Positions 1 through 11,718 of a stretch of DNA of 64,000 bases are shown here, in pieces (position 1 is the stretch's first letter; each line of letters starts with the position of its first letter). The translations under genes were made by a program, and so were the position numbers. Origin of the DNA: Monodelphis domestica (taxonomy: Eukaryota; Chordata; Mammalia; Didelphimorphia; Didelphidae); assembly GCF_027887165.1 (NCBI RefSeq), contig NC_077227.1:78126988-78190987 (forward strand), in the 5' to 3' direction. The notes under the pieces were generated by a model. The model had not been told where the DNA came from and did not search any database. It was given only the letters and a program-made list of their open reading frames with translations.

Positions 1-369
1 TTTCAGAATCTCGTTCTTGAGGGATAATGTGTATTCTTTCTCAGCTGGGTTGACTTCTTCCCCAGTAGGATTTTGGATCATGGAATTCTATAAAATCAAT
101 TCACTGTGGGCCTGGCTTTTCTCTTTATCTCAACTCTAGGCTGGGGTGGCTGCTTCTCCCTAGAGTTGCCACCACTTCTACCTGCCCCACCACTTCCTTT
201 TAGTTGGTCAGCATCAGGCCCATAGCAATTTTGCTTTTCTTTTTGAATGATGAAATGATCATTAAGGAAAGTCAGGGATTAATGCTCTGCTCTTGATTTT
301 GGGTGATCATAACATCTGGTAATACCACACAATGGAAGGGCAACCCAATTCTTTTAGGTCCAGATAATA

Positions 370-1960
370 ACATATGGAATGGAGAGCTTTTGAGAGTGCT
401 TATTAAGTGCTTCCAAGGTCCCAAGCACTGTATAAAATGCTAGAGATATAAAGAAAAAGCAAAAACAGCCTCCAGCCTCAGGAGCTTCCTTTCTAAAAGG
501 GAAGACAGACATAAATGAATCAGGATATCCAAGTTAAATACCAAGCAGAAGGAAGATGATCTTTATTTTGGGGGGGGGGGGGAAGATGATTTTTTTTTAA
601 CCCTTACCTTCCGTCTTGGAGTGACTACTGTGTATTGGCTCCAAGACAGAAGAGTGGTAAGGGCTAGGCAATGGGGGTCAAGTGACTTGCCCAGAGTCAC
701 ATAGCTGGGAAGTGTCTGAGGCCAGATTTGAACCTAGGACCTCCTGTCTCGAGGACTGACTCTCAATCCACTGAGCTACCCAGCTGCCCCCTTTGGGGAG
801 ATAATTCTTAAAGGGGGTGATACTAGCAAGTTGGAGAGACCAGGAAAGACCTGCTGGAAAAGATGGCACTTCAGCTGAATCTCAAAAACAAGCCAAGGAG
901 TTAACTCTGCAAGAGTTAAGAGGTTAGGTGGTGATATTCCAGGCCTGGCTTATGGTTAGTCCAAGGGTAGGGAGACAAGAGACACAGAGCACTCAGTGTG
1001 AGGAACAGCAAGCAGACCACATGGTTAGCTAGTAGAGAAAAAAGGTGAAAAAAGTGAAAAAAATATAGCCAGGCTGGGAAAAACTATAAATGACAAAAGA
1101 CTTTAAATTTGATTCTGGGGGTAATGGAGAATCAGTGCTGTTTTGATGTTGTTGGGTTTTTTGGCAGTTGAGGATGGTGACATGGTCAGGCCTACACTTT
1201 ATAATAGCACTTTGACAGATGTATGAAAGATGGATTGGAATGGGAGACACGAGATAGGGAAACCAATTCAAAGGCTATTGAAATACACCTGGTAAGAGGT
1301 GATCAGGAACTGAACTACAGCGATTCCATGTGAGTGGAGAGAAGGGGACATATTCAAGAGATGTTCTAGGGAAAGAAATTATAGGATCTGGCAGATGACT
1401 GAATATATGAGATGAGTAAGAGGTGTCAAGGATATAACCAAAGTGGGAAGATGGTGTCCCCAATATTAATAGAGAAGTTCAGAGTGGGTTTTAGGAGAAG
1501 AGAATGAGTTGTTTTAGAGTGAGTATGAGATTTCTGTGGCATACCCAGTTTTAAGATATCCAAAAAGGAATAGGTGATTTGAATTTTAGCTTAGGAGTGA
1601 AACTAGGGTTGGAAAAAGATCTGGGAATCATCTGTACAGAGATGATAAATGAACCCATCAGTGGGATTTGAGATCACCAAATGAGAGATCATAGAGGGGC
1701 TCAGGATAGAATGTTGGCTGAACCAGTTTGTGGGTATAATATGTTTGAAGATCCAGCTAAAGATAGAGAAGTTGTATAGGAGAACCAAGAAAGAAGAGTG
1801 AATGAAAAGAAGACTCTCTAGGAACACTGTCAAACTATAGAGATCAAGGATGATGTTTGAGAAGGGGCAGGATATTGAGCCCAAGGGTAGAGGATCTTGC
1901 CCATAAAACTCACAGTCAGTGAGCGGGCTTCCAGTTCTATAACTTATTCTTTGATCCATG
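370..1960 (-). mobile_element. Antisense L2/CR1-type LINE, long degraded copy
   Basis: The plus strand carries reversed L2 landmarks: AAGTGCTTCCAAGGTCCCAAGCACTG, GGTAATGGAGA...GTGACATGGTCAGGCC, and GATCTGGGAATCATCTGTACAGAGATGATAAATG. On the minus strand the frame at 1959-1603 ends YHLCTDDSQIFFQP, a decayed form of the LINE reverse transcriptase HLYADDTQ motif. A SINE interrupts it at 590-792. Confidence 0.65.
590..792 (-). mobile_element. CORE-SINE (antisense), inserted in an antisense L2
   Basis: Poly(T), then AACCCTTACCTTCCGTCTTGG and on to CTACCCAGCTGCCCC. L2-like sequence continues on both sides, and GGAAGATGAT lies immediately before it. Confidence 0.88.
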
Positions 1961-1964
1961 TCTC

Positions 1965-4000
1965 ATATCAGGACTAAAAATGATGGGTCATTTTGCTTTA
2001 GGGAAGCACTGACTCACATGTCTCACCTATTCTGGTCTCTCTCCCATGATTACTGCTATTTGCTAAAGTAATATCCCTGACTTGGAAAAAGACAGTAGTC
2101 TTTGACAGAACTTTAAGAGACATTTCAAACGTTGATAATCAAACGTTGCATATTTGCCTGTGCCTTCTTTGCCCAAGGTCACAGGGAAAGCATACATAAC
2201 TTCAAAGTTGAATTTTAAATGAGGATAATAGCAGCCCCTACCTCTCAGGGTGGTTGTGAGGATCAAATGAGATAATAAGTAAAGCACTTAGCACAGTGGC
2301 TGGCACACAGTAGGTGCTGTATAAATGCTTCTTCCCCTTCCCATTCCTTTCTTTATTTCCTTGTTCCCACGGGCACAATCCTAAAGCTTCAAAACTGAAA
2401 GGGCACAATTGTTAAAACTGTGTGGTCTAGCCATGAAATGAGCACAAAGGTAAAGGTTGGACTGTGGCCAAGACAGGTCTAGCCCTCAAAGCTCCTGATT
2501 TTAAGCCCAGTATTCTTTCCTATTTACCATCAACCTCTCTAACCCTCATTATTTTTTCTTCTGGGGTTCTTCTTGCCTTTTCCTAAGATGATAATGGTAT
2601 GACCAACCAGCAGAAGAAAGATGGGGTGGGAGACATAGAGACACATATCTCTGAACATACCCACAATAGACTCTTCTGTACAACATTCTGGAGAATCAAG
2701 AGAACCACCAAAAAAGCTTCCCAGGTTGGGCCAAAGGAAGATTATACTTTGGAATAAACTCCTTCTGATTCTGACTCAATGGAAAAAGGTGGGGTTTGAC
2801 ACAGTTTCCTTTATGACAAAACACCCAGCATCCCAGATGTCTGTCACAGAGACTCATGTACTATCTTTGATAGTACAACAGGGGTCCATGAACTAGATGG
2901 GCCCCCCTGCGGGGAATACGTTTCTGTTGAGAATGCCTGAAAAACAACAGTCCCTACCTGCCCTTATGGCCATGGTGGAAACAACAAAGTGATCATTGAG
3001 TCTACTTTATGTAGGCTAGTGGCCCATGTAGAAGGGTGAACTCCTGGGGTGAAAAAAACCATTTCTTTTTGAGATCAGGTTAGAGAGTGGGCAGTTCAGG
3101 AAGCCTGTAGATAAAGTGAACTACATGCCTCGGCCTCAGGATTAGCCAGACAGCTGGGAAGGCAGAAAGGGCAGTAGCAAAGGGATCCTGCCAGTTAAGA
3201 AAGGAACAGGCTTCAGCAGAGAATTCTAGAGGGGCTGGGGGTTACCCAATAACCTATCCTGTGGCAGGGAAAGAGCTGGATGAGGCAGCAAACCAATGAC
3301 CTGACCCACCTTTTCCAGGACCAGTCTGACAAGGGTTTTAGATCCGTAGGGCAAAACTGTGAGTCAGGCAAGCAATGTTACATATGCTTCATGGAGAGAA
3401 GGACAACAGGTTGGTTCCCATTCTGCCAAGGGTGCTGTAGGCCCCCTCCTTGTCCCCACCCTAAACAATGCTGGAGATAAGGACAGGATTACATGGTGAA
3501 ATCCAAGTAAACAACCCTAGTTGGGGTGGCTACAGCCAAGCCCCAGCTGCTATCTGCATGGAGGGACCACCTCATTCAGCTTGCATCCCTCTTTCCTCCT
3601 CATCATGGAGGGCCAGAAGGACGGCCACTACCAGTGGATGGGGAAAGAGGTAAGAGGCTAGAACACAATATGTATCTGCTTTCACCATAAGAATCTCAGG
3701 AGAGAGGGAGAGAAGAAGGGGGGGAGGGTGAAGTAAAGGTGAGGGTGAGGGTGAGAGTTGTACATACCCTGGTAGCTGTACTCAGTCTGGTCCATAAAGA
3801 CAATCTCAATTTCAGCTTTGATGCTACAGGGATCAGAAAATGCTAAGCAAGTAGGAAGAGGATGCTATTCTCCAGGGCTATCATGCTGGATACTTCAGTG
3901 AAGACGCACTCAGAAAGTGGCAGTGCCCCTCAACAACAGGTCAAATAGCTTGGCTTTATTCAGACCAATATCACATCAATATCAATATCACAAAATTGAT
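1965..4000. other. UBTD1 intron, mostly unique sequence
   Basis: Apart from an MIR/MAR1 3' end at about 2200-2330 (GGATCAAATGAGATAATAAG and CACACAGTAGGTGCTG) I recognise no repeat. 3690-3760 is purine-rich. Two exon-like segments at 3572-3627 and 3768-3823 are discussed in the findings. Confidence 0.5.
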
Positions 4001-4001
4001 A

Positions 4002-4199
4002 GGCCAGTTAATTGGCTCAGTAGATCGAGAGTCAGGCCTAGAGATGGGAGATCTTGGGTTCAAATTTGTCCTCAGACACTTCTAGCTATCTGACCCTGGC
4101 CAAGTCACTTAACCCCCATTGCCTAGCTCTTATCACTTTTCTGTCTTGGAACCAAAACACAGTATTGATTCTAAGATAAAAGGGAAGGGTTTAAAAAAA
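4002..4199 (+). mobile_element. CORE-SINE, diverged
   Basis: Recognised by TTGGCTCAGTAGATCGAGAG, CAAGTCACTTAACCCCCATTG and the A-rich 3' end after GGGAAGGGTTT. Confidence 0.8.
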
Positions 4200-4204
4200 A
4201 TTAG

Positions 4205-4430
4205 TAAAACCAGTAGAAGAATTAAGTACCTCCTATGAGCTAGGCATTGGGTTAAGTGCTTATTAATTCATTTGATCCTTACAAAACACTAAAAGAAGGT
4301 ACAGAGGAAAGTGCAATTATTATCCTTTTATATAGTGAGGAAACTGAGTCAGAGTTGAAGTGATTTGCCCAGGGTCAAACAGGTTCTAAGTGTCTGATAC
4401 AAAATATGAACTCAGTCTTTCTGACCTCTC
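4205..4430 (+). mobile_element. MIR-type SINE (old)
   Basis: TACCTCCTATGAGCTAGGCA, GAGGAAACTGAGTCAGAG and TTTGCCCAGGGTC follow the pan-mammalian MIR order. Confidence 0.65.
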
Positions 4431-4659
4431 TGTCTGGGAACTCAGCTTTGGTAGGGCAACAGCTCATCTGGCAGTGGCTTTTCCATGATTATTTTTATCT
4501 GCCAAATGAACATTCTCCAATTTGAAGTAGTTTATCCGAGTAGTTTAAGGAGTTCATTAAACTCAAGTATGTCTGTACAAAAACTGCATACTATCTATCA
4601 CTTAGTGAAAAATGGAACAGTGAGGTAAGTTAGAGTAGGTGAGTTAGAAGAATGAAGGC

Positions 4660-5265
4660 TCATTCATTAAACATTTATTGCCTGCTCTGAGCAGGGCACT
4701 GAGCTAGGTGCTGGAAAAATGCAAATTCAACCAAAGAAACACTATATGCAAGACACTGGGAAGACTCAGGAAATGCAGGGATGAAAAGCAGGCCCTTTTT
4801 TCAAGGGGCTCTAGAGATGGAGTATACCATGTATCCACAATCATGATAAAAGGTAGAATGTGCTGAGGGCAGAGGAAAGAGATCACTTTCAGTGGGAGGA
4901 GAGTCCCCTAAGCTGAACCTTGAAGAAAAAGATTTTCAGGAGGTGGAGAGTACATTCCAGATAAAAGGAACCGCCTACACCAAGGCATGGAGGTGGGAGA
5001 GGGCAGCTGGAGAGTGGTGAAGAGTTAGTCCAGTCTGACTAGAATGGGGCGTATATGAAGGGAGTAATATAAAACAAGACCGAAAAGGTAGTTGGAGACA
5101 TATGCCCTCCACTGGTTAAGAAGTTTATATTTTAGTCTGGAGACCATCAGGAGCCACAGAATATGGCAATCCTGAAGCTGGGGCAAGGAGAGATTGGAAA
5201 GGGCAATGGGCAGAGCAAATAAAGGGGCAACCCAATCCAACAAACATTTGTTAAGCTCCTGCTCT
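4660..5265 (-). mobile_element. Antisense L2/CR1-type LINE remnant
   Basis: ATTCATTAAACATTTATTGCC, GCACTGAGCTAGGTGCTGG, CATGGAGGTGGGAGAGG and a GGAGCCACAGAATATGG segment follow the reversed L2 order. Confidence 0.5.
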
Positions 5266-5554
5266 GGCAATGGGGGAGGTAGGAATAGAAAGGCAAACTA
5301 AAAACAGTTTCTGATCTCCTCTTAAAACTAGGCCTCTTAAATGTCTCTCCCCCCTAGAAGTCTCATACCCAGGCCTGAGTGAATGACATCTTTAGTGGTA
5401 AGGAAAGACATCTTTCCCTTTGAGAACTTTATTCTTAATTTTAAAAATCTTTTGTTGAAAAGGCTGTATCAATATAATTAAGCACTCAGAATCAATATGG
5501 TGGCAGAAAGGGGAAGGGAAGAATTGAACAGAATAGGAGAACTAGCTTTTGCAG

Positions 5555-5690
5555 GTCATCTAGTCCAATCCTCTCATTTTGCAGATGGAAAAATTGAGGC
5601 TCAGAGAGGTCAAGTGATTTGTCCCAGACATAAGCTAATCAGTGTAGAATCCACAGGAACCCAATACTCCTAACCCTTCAATCCCAAAGA
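5555..5690 (+). mobile_element. MIR-like SINE fragment
   Basis: CATCTAGTCCAATCCTCTC, TTTGCAGATGG, GGCTCAGAGAGGTCAAGTGA; 3' part eroded. Confidence 0.55.
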
Positions 5691-6246
5691 CTTTCCCACT
5701 TAGGTCAATTCAACAAATGTTTAAGAACTTAATACATAATAGGTACCAGGAAGACAAAGGTTACATTCTACCCAATCAGCATTTCATGAGGCAAAACCTG
5801 AATTACCAAAAGGTCCTTCTTTCTTAAAACCTATGTACTAAATAAAAACTGCTCTTTCTTTTCCCCTCTATTCCTTGAGACTCTTTTGTTGGTCCTGGTT
5901 CATTCTACTGGTGGCCACCAAGCTTGTAACTTTTAGAGGCATGATTTGAATCAAGATTTGGATTTCCAATCCTTTCTACTAGGAAAATGCTTTAGTATGG
6001 TCTGGCTCTGGAGCCAGTGCTTCTTAATAGGATCAAAAAGAGAAAAAAGGTGAAAAAAAAAACTGGAGAAAAAGGAACTCTTTGGAGGATCTTCTTGGAA
6101 AGAAAGTTCAATTGGGAAAGAAGACACTAATTGGATTAGGAAACACAGAAAATGTAAAATGTGACCATCCCACCTCACCCCCCAAAAAAGGCAAGTAGAA
6201 GAGAAAAAGATCATACATTACACATAGGATTCAAGATGATCTAAGG

Positions 6247-6649
6247 CAGTGATGGCGAACCTTTTGGAACTTTTTAGGGACCCAGTGCCATGCCCTGCCA
6301 CCTGACTGTCCCTCTATTCAGGGCAGGACCAGGGGGTGGGGCTGGGATATAGGCTGGTTAAGCTCCAAGGGGAGGCTCCAGAGTCCCCTTGGGGGTGGGG
6401 GGGTGGGGACGGTGCTGGCCAGTGCTCTGCCAACAGGATGGTGCAACTCCACAAGCTGCCCCCTCTCCCATGTTCAGAGGCGGGGCTAGGCTTCCAGTTG
6501 ACTAAGCCAAAGCTGAGCTTCACCTAGAGAAAGGCTCAAGTGCCCCACCCACTGCATTCAGAGGCGGGGCCAAGCTAGAGACCTGCATGTACCCAGGGAG
6601 GTCTCTGAATGCCATCTCTGGCACGACTGCCTTTCGTTAGTCATCACAG
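6247..6649. mobile_element. Non-autonomous hAT DNA transposon (403 bp) with 8-bp duplication
   Basis: Ends are CAGTGATGGCGAACC and the approximate reverse complement AGTCATCACAG. The flanks are exact 8-bp repeats ATCTAAGG at 6239-6246 and 6650-6657. The interior is GC-rich with no transposase. The size, ends and duplication length identify a hAT MITE. Confidence 0.88.
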
Positions 6650-6689
6650 ATCTAAGGTGAAGAGGTGAAAAAGCTTAGGGGTGATTGAG

Positions 6690-6960
6690 GGCTGGTGAAG
6701 TTGGGGGAAGGAGAGTTCAGTTCAGCTAGAGCAAGAGTGCACAACAAGGGGTAACATGAGATTAAGGTTTACAAGTTTCATTAGTGCCAGTGTGCTGAAT
6801 GCCAGACAAAGAAATGTGACCTTTACACTGTAGGAAATAGGAAACCTCTGTAAGGCTTTAGGCAGAGGATTGACATAAAGGATAGCTTGGAGGAGGTAGT
6901 GTGAATATGAGAAGACCAAAAAGGAGGCACTGGAATTAGGTGGGTGGTAATGAGGTACTT
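6690..6960 (-). mobile_element. Antisense L2-like remnant
   Basis: AATGCCAGACAAAGAAATGTGACC and GGATTGACATAAAGGATAGC...TGGAATTAGGTGGGTGG match the reversed L2 3' region in order. Confidence 0.45.
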
Positions 6961-6999
6961 ACTGGGGGTACCTCTTTGTGGCAGCAAGGTAAGCCTTTT

Positions 7000-7695
7000 T
7001 ATTCCTCCCTGATTCTCTATCCCACTCTCTCCACAGAGACTCTTCTAAACCTTTCCCCACACCCCATTCCTTATTTATTGTGAGTTCCCCCTTCTCTGCA
7101 TCCTAAAAGCTGCTTAAGAACCCTAAGAGTTAAACCACCAGTTAACCATCTCTGCTTTGCCCTGTCCTATGCTCTCAAATCCCTTGTCCTACTGCTGCTC
7201 TTTTCTTGCCAAATCTTAGTCCAGATAATTCCCACACTACTGAATTCAGCTAAAGGAAATCTCACGACTGTGCATACATAAATTCATTTTATCTAACCTC
7301 GGCTGGGCACTCACCATAGCAAGGAAGTGCTTTTATTCCTCTCTCTACTTGATTCCTGTCATAGTCCCCACAGAAACTTCCAAACCTTTTCTTTCTGTTT
7401 CTCCCTCTACCACTCCTCTGAGCTGAAGACCATGCCTCTTTCATTACTCTTATTCTTCCCATTCCCCTCAAGTTTCTTCCTTCTTTTCTCCCTTTCTTAG
7501 TCAAACTCACTTTTTGATTAAGTCAAACAGGCCTTCTCTCAGTTCCTCACACACAATACTCCATTTCCTATCTCTACGATTTTGCTAGTGGTTTTTGACT
7601 ATCTGTCTCACATGCCTGGAATGCCCTCTAATTAAACCCGAGTCTTCTGTGTTGAAGATGTAGCTCAAGAACCATTTTCTATGGCCTAACAGAAT
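7000..7695 (+). mobile_element. L2-like LINE 3' remnant
   Basis: Repeated TCTCTCCACAGAGACTCTTC-type pyrimidine-rich sequence, then CTCACATGCCTGGAATGCCC and GTGTTGAAGATGTAGCTCAAGAACC, the usual L2 3' order. Confidence 0.5.
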
Positions 7696-7699
7696 GAGA

Positions 7700-8935
7700 T
7701 TTCAGACTGTTACAAAGGTGTAAGCATCAAAATAGCTAAGAAACTGAGTGGTGGATCAGTGAGTTAGTTAGGTACACAATCCACAGTGGTAAATGACCAC
7801 AGTCATCTAGTATTTGATAAACCCAAAGATCCAGGCTTTGGGGGCAAGAATTCACTATTTGACAAAAATTTCTGGGAAAACTGGAAAGCAGTTTTGAATA
7901 AACTAGGTATAGACCAACATCTTTTACCATATGCCAAAAATACGGTCAAAATGCTCAACTGATTTAGACATAAATGGTGATATCATCAGTAAACTAGGGG
8001 AGCTTGGAAAATTTGAGGGAAAAGTTTTGTGACCAAACAAGAAAATATCACAGGAAGTAAAATGATATTGAAATTTAAAAGGTTTTGTAAAAAAACAAAA
8101 ACCAAAACAAAACCAATGCAGCATGGAAATAGGGAAAAAATTTTTCTCAGTAAGTTTCCCTCATAAAGCCCTTATTTCTCAAATATATGGGGAACTGAGT
8201 CAGATTGATAAAAATAAGAGCCATTCTCCAACTGATAAATAGTCAAAGGATATGATCAGGCAATTTTATGAAGAAATAAAAGCTATCAATAAGATAGTGG
8301 AAAAAATGCTCTAAATGACAACTGATTAGAGAAATGCAAATTAAAATAACTCTGAGATACCATACCTCATACCTATCTGATTGGCTAACATGATCAATAT
8401 ATGTTAGAGAGGATGTGAAAAAAATAGAGTTCACTGTTTGGAGTTGAACTGATACAACAATTTTGAGAAAAATCTGTAACTATGCCCAAAGGGCTATAAA
8501 ACTATGTAGTCCCTTGATGCAGAAATACCACTGGGTCTGTATCCCAAAGAGATCAAAGGAAAAGAAAGTGACTTATTTATACAAAAATATTTATAGCAGC
8601 TCTTTTTGTGATGGTAAAGAATTGGAAATTGAGGTGTTGTTCATCAATGAGAGAATGGCTGAACCAGTGGAGGAACACAATTGTGATTATTGTGGTATAA
8701 GAAATGACTAGTAGAATGGTTTCAGAAAAAACTAGGAAATCTTCTATAAACTAATGCAAAGTGAAGTGAGTAGAACATTGTACACAGCAACAGAAATATT
8801 GTACAATGATCAACTGTGAAGGGTTGTGAATGTTATTGTAAATGTAAATGCTATTCTGATCAATACAATGATCCAAGTCAATTTCAATGGACCAGGGATG
8901 AAAAATGCATCCACCTCCAAGCAGCTAAAGTGTGA
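7700..8935 (+). mobile_element. Degraded L1 (3' part of ORF2 and start of 3' UTR)
   Basis: The plus strand reads like the last third of a marsupial L1 ORF2: a stretch around TATTTGATAAACCCAAAGA, the region with AGAGAAATGCAAATTAAAA, CTGGGTCTGTATCCCAAAGAGAT, the GAGAGAATGGCTGAACCAGT segment and GCAAAGTGAAGTGAGTAGAAC. Several stops and frameshifts break the frame. It ends against L2-like sequence near 8935. Confidence 0.75.
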
Positions 8936-9540
8936 TATTCCTCCAATGCATGTGTCTGACCATATCACTCCCTATTTGACAAGTCGCTTAAACTCCCATT
9001 TGTTAGCCCTTGCTTTTCTGTTTTAGAGCTGCTACCAAGAAAATAAATAAAAATAAAGAGATAAGGGTTATATTAAGAAATTATTGTTATGAAAACTCAA
9101 AAAATAAATTAAAAAAATTTTTAATGTAACAGAAGCTTATTTAGAAAATATAGGCTATGCTGTGCAACTATGAAGGAGTTAGTAAAAACTGATAAATTCA
9201 GGATGCTTTGATTCAGTGACACTGGCTTTCTGGCTGTTCCAAGTACAAGACACTCAATCTCTTAGCTTTGGGCATTTTCTCTGGCTATATAGTATGCTTG
9301 GAAAGCTCCCCTTCTCCAACCCCTAGTAACTTCTCTGGCTTCCTTTAAGTTCCAACTAAAGTCCCATCTTTTACAGAAAACCTTCCTCAACTCTTAATTC
9401 TAGTGACTTCTCTTTGACAATCATTTCCTATTTATTCTGTATACACCTTGCTTGTATACATTTGTATACAAATGAAGGCAAAGACTGTCTTTCCACATCT
9501 TGCCTTTCTCCATTATAGTTTCCATAGATCACAGGTCAGC
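8936..9540 (+). mobile_element. L2/CR1-type LINE 3' remnant
   Basis: GATATTCCTCCAATGCATGTG..CTGACCATATCACTCCCTAT, then GACACTGGCTTTCTGGCTGTTCC, GGGCATTTTCTCTGGC and TTCCAACTAAAGTCCCATC. A, T-rich insertion near 9040-9200. Confidence 0.65.
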
Positions 9541-10433
9541 ATAAGAAATTAAATGGGAATTTGGGGGGAGGGGCTTTTGCAGAAGCTGCAGATGATACTT
9601 GAAGACTAGCAGATGACATAGAAAAAGTTCAGAAACTCAGAAATGCATCAAATATACATACAGTATTGTGTAATAACATGTTATCTTTAATACCAAAAAT
9701 ATATACAATTTCTTTTTAAACATTAAAGTTTGAGAAAAGAACCCCAAAATCAGCAGACACCACAAAAGCTAGAAATATAGAGATATCTTAAAAAGTTTAG
9801 GCTCATAAAGTGCATATAAGGTATTGTAAATACCCCATAAAAGAAAAAGAAAAAAAGACTTCTCTAGTACAAAGGGAAGGCTGAAAAGTCTTAGTCAAAT
9901 TTTCCAGGTCTTGGAGGCACTGCACCCCTAATCCCCAAGATATGGAAGGGATATCTATAGTAATAATGGTCATAATAAGGCCAATAATACTTCACAGGGT
10001 TGTTGTAAAGATAAAATGAGATAATACATGAAAATGCAAACTGTAAAATACTGCACAAATGCTGGTTAGTCTTATATCAGCCACAGGGTCCCAACTAATC
10101 ACCTTCATCACACTAGTTCTAGTCAAGTTGGTCTAGTGTTGCTAGACAGTTTACTACTTTTCTTTCCCTTTGCCTCTGCCCCTCACAAACAACACTTGAG
10201 ACTACTTCTCTTAGCATGTATCTCTATCTTATCCATTCTTCAAAGTCTTCTTCAGATACCACCTCTTCCAAGAAGCCCTGGAAGTGCCGCTTTCCAGCTT
10301 CATTAATTGCTCCATTTTACTGTCTGTCCCATTCATCCAGGTCTCAGCACATACTGTCTGCAAAGCTGGAGAGGAGGGGCAGAATATGCTGTGATTCAAA
10401 TGCAGCCTAACAGTAATAGCTGCACAAGAAATA

Positions 10434-10616
10434 TTTTAAACCCTAAACTTCTGTCATAGAATCAACACTAAGTATCGGCTCTAAGGCAGAAGGGCACCAA
10501 GGATTAAGTGATTTGTCTAGGGTCACAGAGCAGGAAGAGTTTGAGGCCAGATTTTAATCCAGGAACCCCATCCCCAGGCCTGGCCCTCTACTCATGGAGT
10601 CACCTAGCTGCCCCAA
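10434..10616 (-). mobile_element. CORE-SINE, diverged (antisense)
   Basis: TTTTAAACCCTAAACTTCTG through GGGTCACAGAGCAGGAAG to CACCTAGCTGCCCC. Confidence 0.8.
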
Positions 10617-10688
10617 GAAGTATTTTTTGGCATAGTATTGATTAAGTCTCTGGTACTGAGTGAGGGTGATTAAAAATACCTGAGTCAT

Positions 10689-10884
10689 ACTCTAAATGAT
10701 CACCCTAGTGCAAACATCAACAACATGGAAATAGGTTCTGATCAAGAACACATGTAATACCCAGTGGAATTGTACGTTGGCTATGGGAAGGGGTGAGGGG
10801 AGGGGAGGGAGGGGAGAGGAGGAAATAATGTGATTCTTGTAACCAAGGAATAATGTTCTAAATTGACTAAATAAATTTTTTTTT
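10689..10884 (+). mobile_element. Very short L1 3' tail with 16-bp target duplication
   Basis: About 196 bp of L1 3' UTR (CACCCTAGTGCAAACATC through the G-rich tract to AATAAATTTTTTTT). The flanks AAAATACCTGAGTCAT (10673-10688) and AAAATACATGAGTCAT (10885-10900) differ at one base. The copy is from a different subfamily to the one at 11356. Confidence 0.8.
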
Positions 10885-11015
10885 AAAATACATGAGTCAT
10901 GGGTATGATTATGTACATATCTTTGTTCATTTCAACAAGCATTTATTAAAGATCTACTGCATGCCAAATATAATGTGATGTTCAATGCTCCCTCTTTTCA
11001 ACTTTTATTCTATTG

Positions 11016-11262
11016 GGGGCAGCTAGATGGTGTAGTAAATAAGAGTGCCAGACCTGGAGTCAGGAAGATCTGAGTTCAAAGTTGGTTGCAGACACACCAC
11101 TGTCTGCCTCAGTTCCCTTAGGAACTGAGGGTGAATATACCCTCAGAGGGGAAATAGGGTGAAAACACCTACCTCTCTAGGTTATTATGAGGATCAAATG
11201 AGATAATAATTGCAGTGTTTAGCATAATACCTGATGCATTATCATCATTACTGTTGTTGCTA
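11016..11262 (+). mobile_element. MAR1-type CORE-SINE
   Basis: GGGGGCAGCTAGATGGTGTAG, then GACCTGGAGTCAGGAAGATC and the 3' part GGATCAAATGAGATAATAAT. This is the older marsupial SINE type, distinct from the copies ending AAGGTAAGGGTTT. Confidence 0.75.
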
Positions 11263-11355
11263 TGATCATTCTGTCATAAAGAGATTTTTATCCTAACAGG
11301 ATAATTCATGTATATAAAAATGATGATATTTCATCCATTAAGAGTATAGCTATGA

Positions 11356-11705
11356 CTTCTCCATAAATGGTGGTGTAATGTCCCTGAACAATCTGCAGGG
11401 ATCCAGGAGGAAAAAACACCATTCATAAGCAAAGGATAAACTATGGGAGTGGAAACACCGAGGAAAAGCAACTGCCTGAATACAGAGGTTGAGGGGACAT
11501 GACAGAGGAGAGACTCTAAATGAACACTCTAATGCAAATACTATCAACAAAGCAATGGGTTCAAATCAAGAAAACATCTAATGCCCAGTGGACTTACGCG
11601 TCTGCTATGGGGGGTGGGGGGGTGGGGGGGAGGAAAAGAAAATGATCTATGTCTTTAACGAATAATGCTTGGAAATGATCAAATAAAATATATTAAAAAA
11701 AAAAA
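11356..11705 (+). mobile_element. 5'-truncated L1 3' end with 13-bp target duplication
   Basis: This is about 350 bp of marsupial-type L1 3' UTR ending in AATAAAATAT and a poly(A) run. AGTATAGCTATGA precedes it (11343-11355) and follows the tail (11706-11718). It carries the G-rich tract GGGGGGTGGGGGGGTGGGG near 11609-11633. It is nearly identical to the copy at 19813-20365, which suggests a recent subfamily. Confidence 0.85.
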
Positions 11706-11718
11706 AGTATAGCTATGA

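Noticed and set aside
1603..1959. 118-codon minus-strand frame
   Set aside because: It matches the L2-type reverse transcriptase HLYADDTQ region with the catalytic motif decayed, so it is a dead LINE.
3616..3652. Plus-strand exon-like end GGGAAAGAG|GTAAGAGG
   Set aside because: Good donor match but no plausible acceptor and no known protein; the opposite-strand reading explains the open frame equally well.
8463..8711. 82-codon frame as a possible gene
   Set aside because: Same L1 ORF2 C-terminal region in a frame-broken older copy.
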